In this document: in pieces, positions 1 to 12,598 of the stretch
Layout of the letters: every line of letters begins with the position of its first letter
Position numbering within the stretch: position 1 is the stretch's first letter
NCBI GenBank assembly: GCA_951812925.1
Contig: OX638370.1
Coordinates: 109,382,897-109,446,896 of the forward strand
DNA from: Calliopum simillimum
Taxonomy: Eukaryota; Arthropoda; Insecta; Diptera; Lauxaniidae
Direction: 5' to 3'
DNA: 64,000 bases
The notes under the pieces: model-generated
What the model saw: the letters and a program-made list of their open reading frames with translations, nothing else
Databases searched by the model: none
Told to the model about the DNA's origin: nothing
Translations under genes and position numbers: made by a program

Positions 1-1061
1 TTGAATGCACGTACAACAAATTGTGGTCGAGTGTCGTTGCTAATGTTTTTTCCTGCCTTTGCTGTTGCTACCTTTTGGTGTTGTTGTTGTTCGTCTTCTT
101 CTTCTTCAACTGTTCAACCATTGACTCTGACAATGAGTTCAACACAATATTTGCAAAGTCAGCGCGGCGTGCGGCAGCGACGGAATGCGGCAGGAGTCGC
201 ATTGGTGGTGGCTACGTAAATAGATGCGCCTTTCGAGGGGCTCAGTAGGAATTATGTGTTTGCGTGATATACTTATTTGAATGACTAAGGGGCTGTTTGT
301 ATGCCTCGAGACACTAATATCATCAAAAAATTTACGACCCATACAATGTGATGGTACACTATGGTCGGAAAATCAAAAAAGGTGTTGTTTTTAACCTTCT
401 AACTATTGCAAATGGCAGAGTTTGATGCTCTTCGTTCGTTTCGTTTGGTCAGAAAAACCTCTGTGCCTACAAAAACTCTTCTCGTTTGAGTTCAACAATT
501 TTTTGCGAAAACTTTTTTTAACATAAAGCGTCTTAGCAAAATGAATTCTCTCAGCGAAGGTTTATTTGATTGATGATTATATAAAAAAATGGTAATTTTT
601 ACTAAAAAAAAGAAAAAAGTCTTCTTTCGAGGCCGAAAATATTTGAAATAGATCAAAATTTTCATAACAAATGTAAAAAAATTGACATATGGAATCAAAT
701 TTAAGTTTTCCAAGTTATTTTAAGCGGTAAAGGCAAGCCACGGCAAAGGCTTCAAAATAAAATTTAAAATTTTTCCTGAACAATGTGTTGTCTGTATGTT
801 TGAAAGACAACTTTTTGAAAAAAGTTTCTTTGTTTAGCTCATGAAAAGAACAAGGGTTTTATGCCACGTTAAGGGCATACTTTTTTGTATAATCAAAATT
901 TCTGAAATGTTTTGTGTTGAAGACCAAAATAAAAACTAATTCTACATGACGAAAACATTTAGGAATATGAATCAGTTGTACTTTTTAATGTTTAGTTTCA
1001 ATTATTGTGATCCAAGGGCAGGTAAGTAAATGTGTTTATCAGTAAGTAAGTTATGGTGTAT
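1..1061. other. Non-coding AT-rich DNA
   Basis: No supported gene. A short TCT/TGT-rich stretch near 75-120 and a GC-richer patch at 150-240 give overlapping short frames, but these are low-complexity and not conserved-looking. The rest is A/T-rich sequence without a recognisable repeat end. Confidence 0.6.
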
Positions 1062-1560
1062 ATTAGAAAGTATCACAAAAAAAAAGTTCGCTTTAAACCA
1101 CCCATTTTGAAAGCTTATCGGTTTTAATTTTTAAGGAAAAAACATCCTTTTTTTCGACCTCTAAGTAATACGCTATTTGATTTTATCCTATTGCTCCGCC
1201 ATTTGATTATCAAGTATAGTATATTGTTGTAAATGTTTCAGTGTGAGCTATATATCATTTATCATTTTTTCAACTATTTGTACTCATTATCTCAATTTCT
1301 ACCACCTTAAAGTGCCAACGACACTTCATAGAATTAAAGCCCATAAAAAATTAAAATCCACAAAGTTTCCTCAAATTGTTGAAATTGAAAAAGTTATAGC
1401 GAATCTAAAACTTCAGTACAAAATATGAAAAACAGGATGTTTAAAAACGAAAATCGCCCCTCAAGGACCATGCAATATTCTTGTTTTTTATTTATTTGCA
1501 TACTGTTTGAAATGTCAAATGTTAAAAAAAAGAATATTGCATAGTTTTAGGGGGCGATTT
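1062..1560 (-). mobile_element. Partial copy of foldback family F1
   Basis: The block starting with AGTATCACAAAAA matches one terminus of the complete element at 11948-12598. Its internal part (about 1240-1560) matches the reverse complement of 12150-12420, including the segment about GCCCATAAAAAATT and the GAATATTGCATAGTTTTAG box. The copy lacks a matching second terminus, so it is truncated or rearranged. It encodes nothing convincing. The boundary on the right is approximate. Confidence 0.6.
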
Positions 1561-1895
1561 CCGTTTTTTATACTTGCACTACAAGCTACTTATAGGAGAT
1601 ATTTTTTCAACCAACCTAAAATTAAGAAAAAAAACCGTTTTTCAAAATATCTCCAAAACTGTTCGTCCTGGAAAAAAATTTTTCATGCATTTTGTAGAAC
1701 GTTCAATTCCCTATAAGGGTTTCTTTGAACTGTTTTTCTGTCCGACTTACCGTTCATGAGATATCGAACTTTGAAAATCATTCAATTTTGAAAAATAATT
1801 ATAAACATTAATCTCAGCGTACTGGTATTGTATTTACTAATCAGGACCTATCAATATTAGACGAAAAAAGATTTCAATTTGAAATTAATCATGAT

Positions 1896-2117
1896 CAGGC
1901 ATGTTCTGAAATCCGATTCACTACGGAATCAGAAGTAAATTCATCTTCAGGAGCCCTGCATTGCGACAAATAAGATGGAATCGGATTAATATTTCAATAA
2001 ATAAAATTCGATTTATTCAAACATAAATCCGATTTGGTGCGAATTATCGAAATACGGAGCTCTTGAAGATTGATTTAATTTCGATTCCAAAGTAAATCGG
2101 ATTCAAGAACATGCCTG
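1896..2117. mobile_element. MITE, family M1 copy 1 (222 bp)
   Basis: The terminal inverted repeats begin CAGGCATGTTCTGAAATCCG on the left and, reverse-complemented, CAGGCATGTTCTTGAATCCG on the right. The similarity continues inward through CGGAATC and AGAGCTC-like blocks, so most of the element can fold into one hairpin. A second copy lies at 60690-60926. It has no coding capacity, so it is a non-autonomous DNA element. The superfamily is not determined. Confidence 0.8.
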
Positions 2118-3713
2118 AATATATGTATATGGGAGTATGATTTCGTATCAATATGCATTACATAAACAGAATTTTCCTACTGGGCACTAGAGTATCGCAT
2201 TACAAACGATAGACGTAAGAAGCCGGACGCAGTTCATGCACTCAACTGGCAATGCAGCAAAATGCTGACTCTCGTGACGTTGACGCTGCTCTGATGAAAC
2301 CACAAAAAAAAAAAATAAAAGAAGGCGAAGGCAAAAATAAAAGAAAAAAAAGAAAAAACATGGAAATAGAAGAAGGAATATGGGAAAAAACAAAAGTTGA
2401 AAAACAAAACGTTGGGAAACGAACAAAACCAACAGCAGCAGCAACAGACGCAGTCAGCAACATAAACTGCAGCAATACCAAACGAACGGGAAGTATTTAG
2501 CGACTTATTTGCAAGCCAAGCTAAAAGTAACAGCAACAACAACAAAAATACAAAACAACAACAAATAAACGGCAACGATAAGCGGTCATAAGTATTAACA
2601 ACAGCAACAACAACAAAAACTGTGGTCAATGCTGTTGCTGCATTGGTCAACATCAAGCGCCCGTTATAACCAACATTGGTATTTGGAATTTTGCATATAA
2701 TGCTGTTGTTGTTGTGTTTGTTATTGTATCAGCATGTTACGCACCTGTTGCCAACACTTTGTCTGCGTTGCTTTCCTCCATACCCGCAGTTTAGTTTTTT
2801 GTTTGTCGACAACAACAACACATTTCCCTAATGGGTCGCTGCGCATCTTTAGAGATTTCGTTCAATTTTGTCATTCCATTTGTGCGTTGTTTGTTGCCTT
2901 TAATTTCACTTAATTTTTTTACTAAATTGTTGTAATAACTGTGATTTATGTTTCGTCTGCCTTCATCATCATCAAGTGCGCTCAGCTGCCAAAGCAGCGG
3001 CTCTAATTGGTTTTGGCCATTATCACCTTTTTAGCCCATAACTAAACGTTGTTCATGCTGATGTTGATGATGATATTGTTGTTGATGGTGATTCTCAGCC
3101 GTGGTCGCTTTGCGGCATGCTGGGAATTGTTGTGGAGGATGGTCGTTGACCATTCATGTGCTAAATTTTGGTGAATGTTTAGTTTGCTTTGGTTTTTATC
3201 GAGGATTGAAAACTTGTTGCTGGGATTTTGTAAATAATTTTGGTTTTTTTTTTGGTTTTTTTTTATCGTGTGATTTCTGGTTATTGATAAAATCGACAGT
3301 TTTATGATTTGTTTCTTGGCCATCAAAGTTGCATTGACTGTAAATTGTGCAGTTCATGAGCAAAATTATAGCAGGTGTCACACAGTGTTTTTGCACTTCG
3401 ATAATCATGTGCATATCTGAAAGGTATTAGATTTAAGCAAACCAAATTTCTTTAAATTGCAATGACTATTACAACTATGAGAGCGAAAATTCAATAGTTT
3501 GATTTAAGTACATTGCTACTTAATTGGTTTTACCAAAGTCGCAAGTTTTAAGTCCATGGAAACAAAAAATAAATATTGGATATCATTTTTTCAATGAAGC
3601 TTTCTTTCAAACCCCTACAATGAGTGATTAGTAAGGGGTAATATACTTGAGAAACAGTGCTCCAACTATAAATTGGAAGTACCAAAAAAATACGGAAAGT
3701 GATTTGAACTAGT
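2118..3713. other. Non-coding; CAA/CAG and purine-rich tracts
   Basis: About 2300-2400 is a purine-rich AAAAGAAAA stretch, and 2425-2640 is rich in AACAACAAC and CAGCAG. Around 3050-3100 there is GATGATGTTGTTG repetition. These tracts create long Phe- or Lys-rich frames on both strands that I do not accept as genes. This composition is typical of fly introns. Confidence 0.6.
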
Positions 3714-4110
3714 AAGGCTGCAACCTTTAGCCTGGCCAAACATTAAATACCCTACACTGCAGTATTTTGAAAATTTTTGCTAATATGGGAGGTGTCACGC
3801 CCTTTTGTTTGAGTTTGTCTAGTTTTGGCTTAGAGCGTGCATTTATAGTCCTTCGTATTTGAGTGAAATTTAGTTGGATTATCTCAAAAAATTCTTTCAG
3901 TATGACATTTTTAAGCTTTTGCTTATATGGGAGGTGCCACGCCTTTTTGTCCGAATTCGCCTTGTTTTTTCGCAGAGCTTTTCCTTATGATTCGTAGTAT
4001 TTATGGGTTTTTTAGTTGCATTGTCGTGAAAGGTCGCATTTTGAATATATTTTTTTTTTATGGGCGGTAGGCGTGTCCGTTGACCAATTTTACACATTTT
4101 CAACTAAGGG
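3714..4110 (-). repeat. Dispersed repeat family D, copy a (truncated)
   Basis: It contains the family hallmarks in order: GGCC-AAACATTAAATACCCTACACTGCAGTATTTTGAAAATTTTTGC split over 3730-3780, two 'ATGGGAGGTG-(T/C)CACGCC' boxes (about 3786 and 3928), and GGCGGTAGGCGTGTCCGTTG near 4063. The same order occurs at 10133-11560 and, in the opposite orientation, at 54917-56520 and 59795-60680. This copy stops soon after the GTCCGTTGACC box, lacking the distal third. No open frame is shared among the copies. Confidence 0.75.
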
Positions 4111-5697
4111 CCCTTAAATATGCTACGCTTTTGTGAAAATTTAAAAAATATAAAGCATGAAAGTATGCAATGCCTTGTAAAATTTGTGCGACAAAACATA
4201 GCAAAGTGTTCTGAAAGGTAGCATGCTTGAAATTTTACAAAAATGTAGCATATTTTGAGGCTCCACGTTAAACGTGTGACTTGTTTGAAATTTGTCACTA
4301 TTTCTATAATCAGAGTACTGAAACAGGAAGCAACTTTTAATGCAGAAATTAAAAAATAGTACATGCACTATTTTTGTGAATTTTTTTTTTCGCCAAACAA
4401 AATAGTTTTTCATACAAATTTTGTGTTATTGGTTAAAAAAAAAAAATGTTAGCGCCATTAAAGTCCATGTCAGAGTCAAAATATTTTCTTTTCAAAAGTC
4501 TTACAATTTGACGAATCACAAATTTCAGAGGTTAAAAAAAAATTTTTTTTTTTGGTATGGTGGTTGAACTACTTTACTGGTCGAACATTTTTATATCAAT
4601 ACAAAAATCATATTCAAATCAATAAAATTATTTACTCAAATTAAAATACAACCCAAAATCAGACTCACCATATTTGTGCCAATTTCTCAAAATGGAATTT
4701 CTACCTTCATTTATTCAGATAAATAATAGAAATTTAAATTTTTAAAAATTCGCCCATACAGGTAGATGGAGTGCAAACAATCATAAATCAATAAAAGAAA
4801 TATTTATTTACATTGCAAATTGTAGAAATGTGGAAAACATCAATCAAATAAAGAAATTGCTGCCTCTTCATATTGTTGCTTTTGATTGATATGTTAATTT
4901 CCGAAGAAGATAACTTGAAAAACAAACAAAAAACGAAAAAATGCTTAGGTTAGTTAGATAGGCATTAAAAAAAAACACTAAAAATATTAAAATGAAATTT
5001 GAAATGCTTTACTTTCTTCTTTACACGTGATGTTTCATCTATTCAAAATTGTAATTTATTGATTTTCTTTAGAAATTGTTGCAAATCATGTCATCAATGT
5101 AACTGCACATGCAACTTCAGTGTCATAAATTATTCTAGAAATTGTGCTTGGCAACTCTGCTGTTGAAAACATGGCACAGGGTAACGCCTGTAATTTGATG
5201 TTGTCAACGTGTGCGACAAAAATCACTCATTAATTCATGTCCGCTAAAGGGCGCGCGCTCACAGACACATGTGAATGCATCATCGACAGTGTTCATCTGT
5301 AGTGTTTTTGCTTGTGTGTATCAGTTGAGATGTTCATGGGCGCGCCTAATGGGACTGCCGCCTATCCTTTCAACAGTGTGTTGTTGAATATAAGTAGGTT
5401 TTTGTTTGTTTTTTTAAATGCAACATTTTGTTTAAGACGTAATTATAGCAAATGATAATGTTGTCAGCATTTCACTTTTTTTTTAAGGAATTCACCAATT
5501 GACACACACATCATATTGCAATATGAAATTTTTGGTAGTTTAAAGTTATTTTTGTGGTCCATTAGAAAAATAGCAATCCAGTGCAACAAATTAAGAGAAA
5601 ACATTTTTACTTTGCAACAATTTTCATTATCGGACTAAAACTGTTGCCACAGATATATAAGTTTCACTCCATTTTACTTCTTCTAAATTGTTTTATG
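4111..5697. other. Non-coding AT-rich DNA
   Basis: Mostly A/T runs. A GC-richer patch at about 5215-5370 (GGGCGCGCGC, GGGCGCGCC) stands out in composition but shows no open frame and no clear motif set. It may be regulatory or part of an unrecognised repeat. Confidence 0.5.
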
Positions 5698-5699
5698 TA

Positions 5700-6579
5700 G
5701 GGGGGATGTGTGTACCTTGGTCCGAGTGTACCTCGGTCCGAGTGCCGGTTGCCACTTAACAGTTGCACGTGTACGATAATGTTCTTCTATCGAATTTTCC
5801 ACTCATACCGGTGACTCATATAAGTCGACTTCAGACCGTCAAGCTGTATGCGTATATAACTAGCAACGGAAAAAGTGTTTTTTGTGTGTAAAAATTTGTT
5901 TTTGGAGTAAGCTACGAAACGTTTTGTGAGAAATTTACTTGAAATATTTCAGTTTTACAACATCAGGAAGCAAGTTTAGTTATTGTTTCAAGCTTTTAGT
6001 GTGTTTTAGATGTATTTTCATTAACATGTGTTATGGGTGTTGACAGTTTTTAAAACATGCTGTCTGCGTGTACCTTGGACCTAGCTTATTGACCAGCGAG
6101 CCTTTTTCGACGGGCAACCAAGAAGCCATAATCGCCTCTCAATATAATATTATTATTATTATTTACGCAATTAATGTATTTATTTGCAATCATTTTTGTT
6201 TAATTAATTGTTTTTTACTAAATGCACTTTTTTGTGTTATAATTTTTGTTTATGATTAATTTTTTTTTATTGAAAAAAATGTTACTTTTGATTACATAAT
6301 AAATGGTTATTTCATAATTTATTGCCAAAATACAATGTATTCTCTTTTATTTTTAATAGTCCAAGGTACACTTGCATGGTGTACCTTGGACCGTTTGAGA
6401 TTGCAACGGAAAAAGTAATTTTTCTACTCAATGGTAAGACATAGAAGTATCATTGTTACGTCATTTGATGCTGCAAGCATTGTAGAAATATAACTTAATC
6501 AAAAAACTAAAGGAACTTTTTTGGAAAATCCTGCACATTGAAAAAACTGAAAAGCGGACCAAGGTACACACATCTCCCC
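5700..6579. mobile_element. TA-flanked element E1 with reiterated terminal motif
   Basis: The ends are TAGGGGGGATGTGTG on the left and its near-complement CACACATCTCCCCTA on the right. TA is present on both sides (5698-5699 and 6580-6581), which fits a TA target-site duplication. The motif GTGTACCTTGG(T/A)CCG, part of the TIR, recurs at 5710-5724, 5726-5740, 6068-6081, 6359-6371 (reverse), 6379-6393 and 6555-6569 (reverse). No transposase frame is present, so this is a non-autonomous DNA element. The TA target suggests the IS630/Tc1/mariner or a related group, by inference only. Confidence 0.8.
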
Positions 6580-7423
6580 TACTTTATTGATCAGTAAGTT
6601 TATGAGTAGTTCTGAAATGTTTGTTACATTTCTTTAAAATTCATGAACCCATTTATTATTTAAGCTCACTCTGTTTACAACGCAGCTTTTATGGGTGAAA
6701 CATGGGCCATTGTTGCCGTCTATTTTTATGGATTTTCTTTTTAATTTCTTTAATGGCGTCATTAAGGTATTTACGGCGTGTTCAGTGAGTCGTCGTAAAC
6801 ACACGTGATTAACTAATGACAATTTTTAATGCATTTTCACATTAAATGTAATGAAATTGATTTATAGGTTTATTTATTAACTTAAATATCTATATTTCAA
6901 TTCAATTTGTGGGAACTGAACCATATCAAATCTGCTTATGTAGCTAAAAGCTAAAGTTTACATGCTTAGTAATTAGGTTACAATTATGTCTTGTTACTTA
7001 ACTTTACAACTTTTTGGGAAAATAAGCATTGACGTGATATCTTTCCATCGCAATAGCATTTAGGCACAATAGTCTAAAAGTACTATATATGTATGATCAA
7101 TTTAAGGTTAAACTCACTGCATGCTTTAACATTTTCATAAGATTTTAAGTCGATCATTAATTTAAAAGATTTACTCAACTTCTACCCATTTGAAGATGAG
7201 AGCCTTATTTTGTACTTTACAATTTAAGATGTTGTATCTCACAAGATTTATAAGCTATTTCGATGAACCTATTGGTAACTGTATGAGCCAAATATGATTG
7301 CCACACATTGGTTAAAAATTTTGTGCAATTAAACTAATGCCACGCCCACTTTTTCGGAAAATATGGTTTTGCACCTTGCTACTTCCTCTTAAATAAAGCA
7401 GTGAAACTACCAACAAAAACAAA
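6580..7423. other. Non-coding AT-rich DNA
   Basis: Nothing recognisable apart from a single family D/T-like box (CCACGCCCACTTTTTCGG) near 7340, probably a decayed repeat fragment. Confidence 0.5.
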
Positions 7424-7667
7424 ACATATCGTCACCTCCATACTACAACTAGGTAACTCTTAAATTATCATTCTTGGGATAAGTGGCCTATGATATTATT
7501 GATGGTTTTGTGCACAGTCCTGTCCAGAGCTCTCTTAAGAAGCACCATTGCAAAATTATAAGAAAAACAAAATAAAAAAAGTCCTAAAGTTTTTAAAAAT
7601 CGTAAAATTGTTATCTCAAAACTATAAAATTGGAATTACCTAGTTGTAGTCATGAGGTGACGATATT
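7424..7667. mobile_element. MITE / hairpin element, about 243 bp
   Basis: The left end reads ATATCGTCACCTCCATACTA and continues CAACTAGGTAA. The right end reverse-complemented reads ATATCGTCACCTCATGACTA and continues CAACTAGGTAA. This gives roughly 34-bp imperfect terminal inverted repeats. There is no coding capacity. The exact ends and target duplication are unresolved. Confidence 0.7.
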
Positions 7668-7849
7668 TTGCTTACATAAAAAGAATTCTATGAGAAAAAC
7701 GCGTTTCTCTTATTTTAGAAAAGCTCCATAATATTTGCCACATTCAATAACTCAGTAAGTTTTTAGAGTTTTCCAGTAATCATGGTGTTTATATATTCGA
7801 AATAATATATATTCTTGGAAAGTTGAAAAAACCAAATTTTTAATCTTAT

Positions 7850-8830
7850 ACTATGATCTACCTGTCTATACATAAATAGACAAACTTCGTTCAGTTCCTG
7901 TTTCTTTGCCAAAATCTCATAATTTTCACTTGATTTTTTTTTGTAGGAAAGTCTGTAAGGAGGATCAGTGCATAGGGCTTTCTTTTTTTTCAAGTGGGTG
8001 GTGCCACGCCCCTTAATTTTAAAAACACTCTATCGGCTAAACCACTGCATCGATTTTGGTGAAATTTTGTGTGAAAATAGGGCTTGCAATAAGGAACGAT
8101 AGTTTGACCTTTTTTGTTTTAAAGTAGGCGGTGTAACGCCCCTAAATTAAAAACAAAAAAATGCTCTCACGGCTTGACCACTACAACGATTTTTATATAA
8201 CTTGTTATGGGGTTATGATAAAGGGTGTTTATGATAAATACTATGGATCGATAATAGGACATTTCTGTTTTTAAGTCAGCTTTCCCACGTTTCTAAAGAT
8301 AAATTGCACAGACATGGTTACTAATGAGAGATGATGAGTTTTAGTATATATAAATAGGTAATAAAATCGGGTCAGTCTCTGTTTGCATTTCTAAATCTCA
8401 TCATAATCGCTTTTGTTTGTGATACGGAGCAGTGCATAGGTATTTTTTTCAAGTGGGCGGTACCACGCCTCCAAATGGAAAAAACGCCCTTACGGCTAAG
8501 CCACTGCATCGATTTTTATGAACTTAGGTATGAAGATAGAGTTAACAATAAAGAACAATAACATAATCGTTATGTTTTAAAGTGGGCGGTGTTACGCCCC
8601 TAAATAGGAAAAAAGCTCTCACGGCTAAACCTCTGCATCAATTTTCTTAAAATTTGGTATGGAAATAGGGTTAGCAATAGGATTAATAACATGATCTTTA
8701 TGTTTTTAAGTCGGCTTTGCCATGCCCCCAAAGAGAAAATGCGCAGACATGGTAACTGATGAGAATGTATTTGCATAAGTCAACAGTTGGGTGATATCTT
8801 TAAAGTCAAATCGAAATGGACGAACTTCGA
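7850..8830 (+). repeat. Tandem repeat array, family T (diverged copy)
   Basis: Successive units each carry a 'GTGGGCGGTGCCACGCCCC' box (about 7995, 8125, 8455, 8583 and 8707, the last few altered), followed by AAACGCTCTCACGGCTAAACC, CTGCATCGATTTT and GGTATGGAGATAGGGTTAGCA-like segments. Boxes are spaced about 128 bp or a multiple of it. The same array, better preserved, is at 21660-22490, with the same introductory segment (ATAAATAGACAAAC, CAGTTCCTGTTTC). It is non-coding. Confidence 0.75.
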
Positions 8831-10132
8831 CCACAAGGCAAACTTTAGTTCAAAATAAATCTGTGACTTACGCCCAGATTTAAAGCTACGTCACGAAATA
8901 GCCTTAAATCATCACATAAGTCTCCTGTGGAGACATAGTTTTAGGACAAATGTTCTCTTTTCCTGTGGAGCATCGGTAGAAGACATTAATGCTGAACGAA
9001 AACAACAAACTTATCTCACAGTATAGATATTTTTCGTTTACCGTTTTTATTTTTTATAAAATCATTTCATTCATACGTATAGCAGCACAGTATCAATAAA
9101 ATCAATAAAATAAAAGCAAAACAAATAAAATTCGCCGCTACTGTTGCCATTGCTCATAACATTAATTGAAAAAATGTTGCATATTTTTGGGAGCTGCATT
9201 AATGTTAGAATTTGTTATGGTGAAGTATCTTCTGTTAATTTTTTTAATGAAATTTGTAAATATTTTCTATCTCGAATTTAAGACTAATATGATGATACAT
9301 CATGATATTTTCTGAGCATATTCAATGAACATAATCCATGTGATTTATATTTGCCGCTCCTAAATTAAGCTGAATTACCTGCGCAAATCATATAAATTTG
9401 ACTTTAAAATGTCTCTAAATTTATAATTTTTTTCAAATATTCAAGTTTGCTTTTACCCTTATCCACAGACATATTACTTTAAACAGATAATTTACTTTAA
9501 TAAGTTGATTTAACGCAACGCCACGTAAATAAATCAACCTTTTTCATGTTGTCTTCAACAACAAAATTTCTTATAACACCTGCCATGTGCTACCCATTTT
9601 CACTGTCAAATTTATTGCTACGCTTGTCTGTTTTCCTCTCTCCTGGGTTTTCCTTTGCAAAGCACAGCCAGCGAGTCAACCATAACTATGTAAACTTCAA
9701 AGCTCGATTTGATGTCTGATAATTTAAAATAACCACGGTGATACGCGTTGAACCTTTTTCAAGGATACTTTCGTAGCTCATACCACTCTACAAATATTGA
9801 CTATTGGTATATTATGGTTTTGGCAGTGAAAAATGAGGAGAACGAGGAGTAGTAGTTTTTGAGGTTGAATAGCAAAATGTTTCATTGTACTCGTGGCAAC
9901 TTTTTACCATTTGCTTTTTATGTAAGCAGCTGTGAGTAAAATAAACAATTTAATTTAAAATCATTGGATAAAAGGATGACATTTATGAAATTGTGAGATA
10001 AATATTTATAGAGCGAAATAGATACTTTTTTAAAGTAAAGGTAGGGGCATTTCATAGAATTTAAGAAAAGTCAATATGATATGAAACTGTTGCACAAGCA
10101 AAAAATGTTATATAAAATAATTAGAAACTTTT
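8831..10132. other. Non-coding AT-rich DNA
   Basis: No gene or repeat end recognised. 9540-9700 is slightly more GC-rich without an extended open frame. Confidence 0.5.
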
Positions 10133-11560
10133 AAGGGTATTACCTTTAAGCTGGTCAAACATCAAATACCTTAAACTGCAGTATTTTAAAAAATTTGCTT
10201 GTTCCGGGCGGTGTCAAGCCCTTTTGACCAAATTCACTTAGTTTTTTTTCAGATCTTGCATTTATTGTTTTTAGTGTCTGAGTGAAATTTGGTTTGGATT
10301 TTGCCTAAAAATGCTTTAAATATAGCATTTGGAAATTTTTGCTCAAATGGGAGGTGCTATGCCCTCTTATCCGAATGCGCTCACTTTTTGCTGAAGTCTA
10401 CCATCCCTAGTATAGTAAGTTAGGGTAATGTGGACTATGCGGATAATGTGGTGCACCATTTAATTCTGGTTATTTCTGCATATTAAAGCTCGAAAAACTT
10501 ATTTTTTACGCTCTTCGGCTTTTTTTTTATGCTCCTTACAAGTGTGCAATTCCTTACTATGCTGTGAGGTCAACTTAACTTTTTTTTTAGTACGCTCTGA
10601 ATAAGTAAATTACTTCCTCAGAACTCTGTTTTTTAAAGTTCAAATAACTCCAATGCATTTGTGGAGCTATCATTAACGAAAAAATGCATAGGCACGTCTG
10701 ATTTTACATTGCTTTTATATATTAAATGATTATATCAAAAAAGTGATGTATTCGGGTAATGTAGACTACCCCATATTTAAAAACGCTGATTACTATTTCA
10801 CCTTAAAAAGCTAATTACATGTATGGGATATCATAGTTTGAGCAATATGGTGTGCTATTTTACGTATGATTCGGTATTCCTTATTACTTATTCATTTGCA
10901 GTTATAGTCTAAAATGATTCTAGTCAACTTTTAGTCAACAAAAGTTGCGAATAACTGTACTACTTTAGGAAATGAACAGGGTGATCCACATTACCCGACT
11001 TTTTTCTTTTTCAGCTATTTTTAGTTACTGTCAATTTATCTGGCCTTACGCTTGAAAATGTTAATATTTTAGTTTAACAATTATCTAATAGTTAAAACAA
11101 TAGAATAACTAATGATAATTAATTGACCAAACTAACCTACTACCATTACTTTGGTAGAAATTGGCGGAAAAGAAAAAAGGTAACCACATTACCCGAACTT
11201 ACTCTACTTATGTGTATTTTGGTTGCGTTATCGTAAATAATGTTATATGTTAATGTATTAAATTTTTTTATGGGCAGGCGGCGTGTCCGGTTTCACCGAT
11301 TTCACTTTTTTTCAATCCCACAAATTAACTTTTACGATGAAAACAGTTTACAAAATTTTGTTGAGCTATTTTGCTTTTGAAAAATATTAAAATGATTTCA
11401 ATAGACAGACAGCCAGCCAGACAGACATAGCTATATCAGCGCAAGAGATGATGTTGATCAAGAATATATATACTTTTTCATACCTGCCACGCCTCCCTCT
11501 CTATGTCACAAACGAAAGAACAAATGAAATATAACCTGAGTGTAGGGTATAAAAAAGGAA
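10133..11560 (-). repeat. Dispersed repeat family D, copy b (split by element E2)
   Basis: The first part, 10133-10410, carries the CTGCAGTATTTT end, two GGGCGGTGTC/GGGAGGTGC boxes and ACCATCCCTAGTA. The second part, 11207-11560, continues with TTATGTGTATTTTGGTTGCG, GGCGGCGTGTCCGG, a GACAGACAGCCAGCCAGACA run and ends TGAGTGTAGGGTAT. Compared with copy d (59795-60680, opposite orientation), the join between ACCATCC-TAGTA and TGTGTATT-TGGTTGC is exactly where 10413-11204 has been inserted. Confidence 0.8.
10413..11204. mobile_element. TA-flanked element E2 with reiterated terminal motif
   Basis: This 792-bp element has ends TAGTAAGTTAGGGTAATGTG on the left and, reverse-complemented, GAGTAAGTTCGGGTAATGTG on the right. 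It is flanked by TA at 10411-10412 and 11205-11206. It sits inside an older family D repeat, which gives a near-empty-site comparison within this same window. The motif GG(G/A)TAATGT(G/A)G recurs at 10423, 10441 and 10754, and inverted at 10986 and 11184. No transposase frame; non-autonomous. Confidence 0.85.
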
Positions 11561-11947
11561 CAGATTTAGGGATTTTAGAGGAGGTGAGCGCTATAATGTA
11601 TTCCTCTGCAAATGATGTTCATTTCTATGTAGCACATGCGAATGTATTCGATATTTTGAAATAACATTTTGGTATATTTTGAAAGTGATTTCGAGAAATT
11701 TTGTTTTCTTTATTTTTTATTCGTTTTATTTTGATTTCTGAACTTGAAACTGCAATTTACATTTTTGAAATATAATAACAGTGTGATGCACTGTTAAATA
11801 ACATGCCGGCCGGCTTAATTAGCAGAAAGTTGAAGAGAGCAAGTCTCACGCACAATGGGTAAAATGTGAAGTATGAGTTTCTTTTAAATAACAACTGACG
11901 CATATCCTAAATTTCATAATAAATCAAATACAAGCACATACAGTGGG

Positions 11948-12598
11948 CACTAGATAGTATCACAAAAAAAAGTTTGTCCATATTGAAAGTCTATCGGTTT
12001 TGATTTTAAAGAAAAAAACATTTTTTTTTTCGACCTTTAAAAAATAAGCTATTTAATTTTTTCCAATTGCTCCACCATTTGACGTCCGATCATCAAGTAT
12101 CCTATATCGTTGTAGATGCCTTAATGTGCGCTATTTTTGTTCAAAGAAATATCAAATGTTAAAAAAAGAATATTGCATAGTTTTAGTGGGCGAGTATCCT
12201 GTTTTTCATATTATGTATAGAAGTTTAAGATTCGCTATAACTTATTCAGTTTCAACAGTTTGAGGAAACTTTGTAGAGATGATCTCTATGATTTTTTATG
12301 GGCTTCAATTTTATGTAGTGTCTTTGATACCTTAGGGTGGTAGAAACTGAGATAATGAGTACAACTAGTCGAAAAAAAAAATCATTTGAGATAAATTACT
12401 AATTTGAATGATATATAGCCCACAACGAGACATCTACAACGATATACAATACTTGATGATCGGACCTCAAAAAGAAAAAATTAAACAGCGTATTTTTTAG
12501 AGGTCGAAAAAAAATTGTTTTATCAAAACCGATAAGCTTTTAAAATGAGCGGCTTACAGCGAACTTTTTTTTTGTATCGGTATTGATACTATCTAGTG
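11948..12598. mobile_element. Foldback element family F1, complete copy (651 bp)
   Basis: The ends are CACTAGATAGTATCA on the left and its exact complement TGATACTATCTAGTG on the right. The arms stay alignable for roughly 200 bp each (AAAGCTTATCGGTTTTGAT-, TTTTTTCGACCT- and GATCATCAAGTAT-containing blocks). The centre carries GAATATTGCATAGTTTTAG. No coding region. A partial copy is at 1062-1560. Confidence 0.8.

Noticed and set aside
2184..2198. CACTAGAGTATC, similar to the F1 terminus
   Set aside because: Wrong orientation to be the missing end of the copy at 1062-1560 and no similarity continues beyond it.
2187..2656. Long minus-strand frames rich in Phe/Cys/Leu
   Set aside because: They are the complement of A-rich and CAA/CAG-rich tracts; no domain, no start context, several overlapping frames are equally open.
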